9,270 nucleotides of DNA from Chloroflexota bacterium (GTDB taxonomy: Bacteria > Chloroflexota > Dehalococcoidia > SM23-28-2 > RBG-16-64-32). The first letter of the stretch is position 1. Each line of letters starts with the position of its first letter. A program made the translations under genes and the position numbers. The stretch lies in assembly GCA_005880055.1 (NCBI GenBank), contig VBJS01000051.1, forward strand, positions 1 to 9,270, read 5' to 3'. The notes under the pieces are model-generated. The model did not search any database. It was not told the origin of the DNA and worked only from the letters and a program-made list of their open reading frames with translations. Positions 6,179 through 9,270 of the stretch are shown here, in pieces.

Positions 6179-6836
6179 CGTTCTGTCCTTCACTGGCTTG
6201 ACGGAAGCGGGTGGGCAAAAGTTCCCCGCCTGCTCGCAGCAATACGCGCAGGTTGGCGCGGCCGCGACTGATGCGAGACTTGACGGTGCCGAGCGAGGCA
6301 GCGGTTGCTTCGGCAATCTCGGCGTAATCGAGCCCCTGCACGTCGCATAGGATGACGGCCAGGCGCTGATCCGATGGCAGGCGGGATAGGGCATCCTGGA
6401 TAAACGCGCCCAGTTCCGCCGCCTCGGCGCGCTCGTCGAGAGCGGGCGCCGGGTCGGCAACGTCTATCGGGCGCGTGTCATCGTCGCGCGGCTCGTCGAG
6501 GGACCGCGTCCGGCGAGACCGGCGGCGCCGGATCTCGTCATAACAGGCGTTGGCGGCGATGCGGAAGAGCCAAGCGCGAAAGCTGCCGCCCCGGAATGAG
6601 TTGATGGACCGGAAAGCGGAGATAAACGCTTCCTGGGCCGCATCCTCGGCGGCGGGCGGCGAGGCGAGCATCCGCAGGCAGAGGCTGTAGACCGGACTCT
6701 GGAAGCGCTCCACGAGCGAATTGAAGGCGTCGAGGTCTCCCTTTCGCGTGCGGGCCAGTAGATCAGGCTCGTCATCGTACGTGTTCAACGTAGGGACATT
6801 GTAGCCGGACGTATCTAGGCAATCGCCGGTCTGCAC
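6165..6836 (-). CDS. ECF-type sigma-70 family RNA polymerase sigma factor
   Basis: 223 residues with the two-domain ECF layout. Region 2 covers about 28-106: DLDAFNSLVERFQSPVYSL, then AAEDAAQEAFISAFRSINSF with the D-x-x-Q-x-x-F core, and FRAWLFRIAANACYDEIRRR for -10 recognition. An acidic linker follows (about 112-140). Region 4 covers about 143-200: LSRLPSDQRLAVILCDVQGL, YAEIAEATAASLGTVKSRIS and RGRANLRVLL, the helix-turn-helix for the -35 box. It directs RNA polymerase to a stress regulon. GTG 6836 is the longest start but has no clear ribosome site; TTG 6788, just before the conserved part, is an alternative that would remove 16 residues. The overlapping anti-sigma gene and the ECF-like promoters nearby define the module. 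The signal that triggers it cannot be read from the sequence. Confidence 0.93.
   Translation of the reverse strand: MQTGDCLDTSGYNVPTLNTYDDEPDLLARTRKGDLDAFNSLVERFQSPVYSLCLRMLASPPAAEDAAQEAFISAFRSINSFRGGSFRAWLFRIAANACYDEIRRRRSRRTRSLDEPRDDDTRPIDVADPAPALDERAEAAELGAFIQDALSRLPSDQRLAVILCDVQGLDYAEIAEATAASLGTVKSRISRGRANLRVLLRAGGELLPTRFRQASEGQNDATL
6186..6190 (-). promoter_or_regulatory. Shine-Dalgarno site of the anti-sigma gene, inside the sigma gene
   Basis: AAGGA on the minus strand, seven bases before ATG 6178 and within the last codons of the sigma gene. It decides the anti-sigma start against the longer open frame and supports translational coupling. Confidence 0.7.
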
Positions 6837-6839
6837 GGA

Positions 6840-6866
6840 GAAACCAGAGGCGGGGTATTACGTCTA
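6840..6866 (+). promoter_or_regulatory. Candidate ECF-type promoter facing lepB
   Basis: On the plus strand GAAACC (6840-6845) is followed after 15 bases by CGTCTA (6861-6866). The -10 element is identical to that before the SIMPL gene, and the -35 differs by one base; the spacer is one base shorter. Read as GAAAC-N16-CGTC it also fits the Bacillus-type ECF consensus. Transcription would start near 6873, about 45 bases before the lepB ATG. It is weaker evidence than the SIMPL promoter because the spacing differs. Confidence 0.45.
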
Positions 6867-6914
6867 GTAAAGAGACAGCCGCCCGCAGACGACGGACCGC
6901 TCAGGTAGCGGCTG

Positions 6915-6920
6915 TATAAT
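6915..6920 (+). promoter_or_regulatory. TATAAT hexamer overlapping the first lepB ATG
   Basis: A perfect -10-like TATAAT whose last two bases are the first two of ATG 6919. No acceptable -35 box lies 16-18 bases upstream. If it is a real housekeeping -10 box, the message would begin near 6927 and translation would have to start at the in-frame ATG 6934 or later. Confidence 0.25.
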
Positions 6921-7980
6921 GAAAATCGAAAGCATGAGAGAACTGGAGAACGACGAGGAAGCCGCCTCGGGGCAACGGGCGGGCTTTTCGAGAGATCACT
7001 CGCCCGAACGCGAGTACGAACCGCTATTCTCGCACTGGGACGATTCGTCCGCGACACATCGTCCGCCTGAGGACGACCTCGATCCCTGGTCACCACAGCT
7101 AAGCGCGCACGGTCACTCGCCGCGCGACGCCCACGCCGACGACTTGACGGGGTGGGAACCCGCAGACGCCCGTGGTCAGTTCTACCCAGAAACGCGTACG
7201 CCGGCAGAAACACCGCCCTGGTATCGCCCCGATTACGGCCGCAGCTACGAGCAGGCGGTCACAGAAGCCCAGCGCATCCTGCGCGAGGGAACCATCACAA
7301 TCCCGCGCAAGGAGCGCAGGTGGGTTGTTACGGTACGCGAAGTGGTGGAGACCGTGCTGCTGGCGTTGCTGATCTTCCTCGCGGTCCGGGCGTCCTTCCA
7401 GAACTTCCGGGTGGAAGGCGCGAGCATGTATCCGAGCCTGGAGGACGGCGAGTATCTGATCGTCAACAAGCTCTCTTACGCTGAGCTGGACACCAGCATC
7501 TTCAACTTCCTGCCCTTCTATGATTCCGGCGGCGATTCGGTGAAACACCTCTGGGGTTCGCCCGCGCGCGGCGATGTGATCGTTTTCCGGGCGCCGACAA
7601 GCCCCAACCGTGACTTCATCAAGCGAATCATCGGCACGCCGGGCGACAAGGTGGAGATTGCGGGCGACGGCAAAGTATCGGTCAACGGCACGGCCCTCAC
7701 TGAACCCTATATCGCGGGGACGACCAGCTGCAACGGGCCGCAGTGCACCTGGGACATCCCGGCGGCGGGCAGTCAGGCGGCGCGGGATAAGTGCAGCTCC
7801 AGCGCCTGTTACTTCGTGATGGGAGACAACCGGCAGAATAGCAGCGATTCGCGCCAGGGCTGGCTAGTGCCCGAAGAGAACATCGTCGGTAAGGCCCTGA
7901 TCACGTACTGGCATAAGGGGGGGCCGGAACTGGACCTTGCCCCCAATCATTCGGTAGCGGCCGACGAGCCGGGGCGGTAG
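6919..7980 (+). CDS. lepB: Signal peptidase I
   Basis: 353 residues. It cleaves signal peptides from exported proteins at the outer face of the cytoplasmic membrane. The first 130 residues are hydrophilic and acidic with no hydrophobic stretch, so they should be cytoplasmic. One membrane span follows at about 141-158. Then come the family boxes: FRVEGASMYPSLEDGEYLIV with the nucleophile S169, RGDVIVFRAP, RDFIKRIIGTPGDKVEI with the general base K235, and YFVMGDNRQNSSDSR (298-312). Four cysteines (271, 276, 292, 297) lie just before the last box and could form two disulfides outside the cell. The long N-terminal extension is larger than usual. The start is uncertain: ATG 6919 and ATG 6934 are in frame and neither has a ribosome site. 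The gene is divergent from the ECF sigma gene. Confidence 0.95.
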   Translation: MKIESMRELENDEEAASGQRAGFSRDHSPEREYEPLFSHWDDSSATHRPPEDDLDPWSPQLSAHGHSPRDAHADDLTGWEPADARGQFYPETRTPAETPPWYRPDYGRSYEQAVTEAQRILREGTITIPRKERRWVVTVREVVETVLLALLIFLAVRASFQNFRVEGASMYPSLEDGEYLIVNKLSYAELDTSIFNFLPFYDSGGDSVKHLWGSPARGDVIVFRAPTSPNRDFIKRIIGTPGDKVEIAGDGKVSVNGTALTEPYIAGTTSCNGPQCTWDIPAAGSQAARDKCSSSACYFVMGDNRQNSSDSRQGWLVPEENIVGKALITYWHKGGPELDLAPNHSVAADEPGR

Positions 7981-8020
7981 TCGAACTGCGGCCGCCAGGC
8001 CCCGAATCAGGCTCCGGCCA

Positions 8021-8034
8021 GGCTGTCACCAGCC
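8021..8034 (+). promoter_or_regulatory. Small hairpin next to the pyrE start
   Basis: GGCTG (8021-8025) and CAGCC (8030-8034) pair across TCAC, ending one base before ATG 8036, where a ribosome site would normally sit. No Shine-Dalgarno sequence is visible. It may affect initiation, but a five-pair stem in GC-rich DNA can arise by chance. Confidence 0.25.
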
Positions 8035-8035
8035 C

Positions 8036-8602
8036 ATGACGAGCAGCCATGAGGCCGAGGCGCTCCTTCGCCAGGCCGGGGCGCTTCTTGAGGGCCATTT
8101 CGAGCTTGCTTCCGGTAAGCACTCGCCTCTCTACATCGAGAAGTTCCGGCTGCTCGAACGGCCGCCGCAAACCGAGGCACTCTGCCGGAGCATCGCCGAT
8201 TGGGCTTCCCATGTCTCGCCGCAACTGGTCGCCGGGCCCACGACTGGCGGCATTATCATCAGCTACGAGGTGGCACGCCTGCTGGGACTACGCGGCATCT
8301 TCGCGGAGCGCAAAGAGGACGGCCCAGGGCGGTCCTTTGGCCGCGGCTTCGCGATTGCGCCCGGCGAGCGGGTGCTTGTAGTGGATGACGTCCTCACCAC
8401 GGGCGGCAGCGTCCGGGAGGTCATCGAAGCGGTACGCGGCGTTAAGGGTGAGGTAGCCGGGGTGGCCGTTCTTGTCGATCGCAGCGATGGGAGCGTAGAG
8501 TTCGGCGTACCGTTCTTCGCCTGCCTGGCGCTGGACCTGCCGGCGTACGAGCCCAGCGTCTGTCCGTTATGCAAGGCGGGCGTACCGTTGAAGATAACCT
8601 GA
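8036..8602 (+). CDS. pyrE: Orotate phosphoribosyltransferase
   Basis: 188 residues. It joins orotate to PRPP to give orotidine monophosphate, the fifth step of UMP synthesis, as a cytosolic dimer. The opening EALLRQAGALLEGHFELASG, then HSPLYIEKFRLLERP, is the orotate-enzyme form of the N terminus. LVAGPTTGGIIISYEVAR (65-82) and FAERKEDGPGRSFGRGF (89-105) form the core and the flexible catalytic loop. ERVLVVDDVLTTGGSVREVI (110-129) is the PRPP-binding signature. A C-terminal PSVCPLCKAGVPL carries a C-x2-C pair, which I recall from Thermus and Chloroflexota-like versions. ATG 8036 fits the family start though it lacks a ribosome site. It lies 55 bases after lepB, and the next gene begins 16 bases after its stop, so it may be read through from lepB. 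Confidence 0.95.
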   Translation: MTSSHEAEALLRQAGALLEGHFELASGKHSPLYIEKFRLLERPPQTEALCRSIADWASHVSPQLVAGPTTGGIIISYEVARLLGLRGIFAERKEDGPGRSFGRGFAIAPGERVLVVDDVLTTGGSVREVIEAVRGVKGEVAGVAVLVDRSDGSVEFGVPFFACLALDLPAYEPSVCPLCKAGVPLKIT

Positions 8603-8618
8603 GCGGGTATTGCGCTCG

Positions 8619-9041
8619 ATGATCTCGGAGCCTGAACTGGCGTTCGTACTGGAGCAGCGCGTCGCTCACCTGGCGACCGCTGACGCGGCCGGGCGGCCAC
8701 ATGTGGTTCCGGTCTGCTTCGCCATCACGGAAGGCTGCTTCTGGATCCCGATCGATGAGAAGCCCAAGAGGACGCTGCGCCTGCGCCGCCTGCAAAACAT
8801 TGAGGAGAACTCAGCCGTAGGGCTGATCTTCGATCACTATGACGATGATGACTGGTCGCGGCTCGGCTGGCTGATGGTAAGCGGGCAGGCGGCGATTATC
8901 GAGGCGGGCGACGAGCACCGGCGCGCCATTGCCGGGCTGCGCGAGCGCTACCGGCAGTACCGGGAGATGGCGCTCGAGGAGCGGCCTGTGATCAAGGTGA
9001 CGCCTGAGCGCGTCACCAGCTGGGGTACACTAAGCGCCTAG
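8619..9041 (+). CDS. PPOX-class protein, Rv0121-like (TIGR03668), probable F420- or flavin-binding
   Basis: 140 residues of the split-barrel flavin-reductase/pyridoxamine-oxidase fold. The start EPELAFVLEQRVAHLATADA with AAGRPHVVPVCFAI (24-37) is the common entry of the superfamily. The block DEKPKRTLRLRRLQNIEENS (46-65), then VGLIFDHYDDDDWSRLGWLM, is the signature of the Rv0121-like group, which is classed as F420-dependent; the end RYRQYREMALEERPVIKVTP plus RVTSWG agrees. The likely role is a redox reaction with reduced deazaflavin F420, substrate unknown. I chose ATG 8619 since it begins the conserved part; TTG 8610 in the same frame would add three residues. The gene closely follows pyrE. 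Its stop shares the palindrome CTAG with the stop of the opposing gene. Confidence 0.9.
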   Translation: MISEPELAFVLEQRVAHLATADAAGRPHVVPVCFAITEGCFWIPIDEKPKRTLRLRRLQNIEENSAVGLIFDHYDDDDWSRLGWLMVSGQAAIIEAGDEHRRAIAGLRERYRQYREMALEERPVIKVTPERVTSWGTLSA

Positions 9042-9256
9042 AGCCCGTGAGCCTCGGCCCTGGGGCAGCGCGTCTCCGGCTTGAAGCCAGACGTCTTATG
9101 CGACGCGTCGCAGAACGGCTTCGTCTCGGAATGGCCACAGCGGCAGAGTACGTACCAATCGCCGGGCGGCACCTCGAACTGATTCCCGTCATCGTCGTAC
9201 AGGGGAACGCCGCCGAACACCCGGTAAGGGCCGTTGGGCCGCACGGTGATGTGCAT
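9038..9256 (-). CDS. CDGSH-type iron-sulfur protein (5' end uncertain, near window edge)
   Basis: 72 residues. The core VLCRCGHSETKPFCDASH gives the C38-x-C40-x8-C49-x3-H53 ligand set that binds a 2Fe-2S cluster with one histidine, the mark of CDGSH domains. The consensus C-D-G-S-H reads C-D-A-S-H here, a change tolerated in bacterial members. Upstream, VRPNGPYRVFGGVPLYD is the usual N-terminal strand pair of the small bacterial type. The role is probably electron transfer or redox sensing; the partner is unknown. ATG 9256 leaves a normal short N terminus, but the frame is open to the right edge and no ribosome site is visible, so the true start may lie outside. It converges on the PPOX gene and overlaps it by four bases. 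Confidence 0.88.
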   Translation of the reverse strand: MHITVRPNGPYRVFGGVPLYDDDGNQFEVPPGDWYVLCRCGHSETKPFCDASHKTSGFKPETRCPRAEAHGL

Positions 9257-9270
9257 CTCGGGCGGGTCCG

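Noticed and set aside
6179..6460. N-terminal extension of the anti-sigma frame by 94 residues
   Set aside because: It is an out-of-frame reading of the sigma-factor region 4. The anti-sigma domain and its ribosome site begin at ATG 6178.
6837..6918. A self-controlling ECF promoter for the sigma gene on the minus strand
   Set aside because: I searched the minus strand of this gap and the first part of lepB for GGAAC/GAAAC with CGTC at 15-17 bases and found none. Autoregulation is therefore not supported by the visible sequence.

Overview
This is a gene-dense, GC-rich stretch of bacterial chromosome. I count fourteen protein genes, one of them cut by the left edge and one possibly cut by the right edge. 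I see no rRNA, tRNA, CRISPR array, transposase or phage gene. A typical LepB-type signal peptidase, a lipoprotein with a lipobox, an actinobacterial-type dCTP deaminase and an Rv0121-like flavin/F420 protein together suggest a free-living bacterium with coenzyme F420. Chloroflexota fits best and Actinomycetota is the alternative. This is inferred from protein style only; there is no marker RNA in the window.

Layout. Positions 2-319 hold the end of an AraC-type regulator. Positions 413-2146 hold a tight plus-strand run of three VOC-fold (glyoxalase/PhnB-like) genes with an MmcQ/YjbR-like gene between the second and third. The minus strand from 4080 down to 2178 carries dCTP deaminase (dcd), a DUF3291 protein and a DUF4389 membrane protein. 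Positions 6836-4216, also on the minus strand, carry an ECF sigma factor, its overlapping zinc-finger anti-sigma factor and a SIMPL-domain lipoprotein. Divergent from the sigma factor, on the plus strand, lie signal peptidase I (lepB), orotate phosphoribosyltransferase (pyrE) and an F420/flavin-binding PPOX-type protein. A small CDGSH iron-sulfur protein on the minus strand meets that last gene tail to tail.

How the genes may work together. The most coherent unit is the sigma/anti-sigma/SIMPL/lepB block. The 61-base gap before the SIMPL gene holds a near-textbook ECF promoter (GGAACC, 16 bases, CGTCTA). A related element (GAAACC, 15 bases, CGTCTA) lies in the sigma/lepB divergent gap and points at lepB. 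This suggests an envelope-stress regulon: a membrane-anchored anti-sigma factor releases the sigma factor, which turns on a surface lipoprotein and perhaps the signal peptidase. The membership of lepB is the weaker part. dcd and pyrE both serve pyrimidine nucleotide synthesis but lie in separate units. The VOC run looks like a small-molecule resistance or modification cluster of unknown substrate, possibly under the AraC-type regulator.
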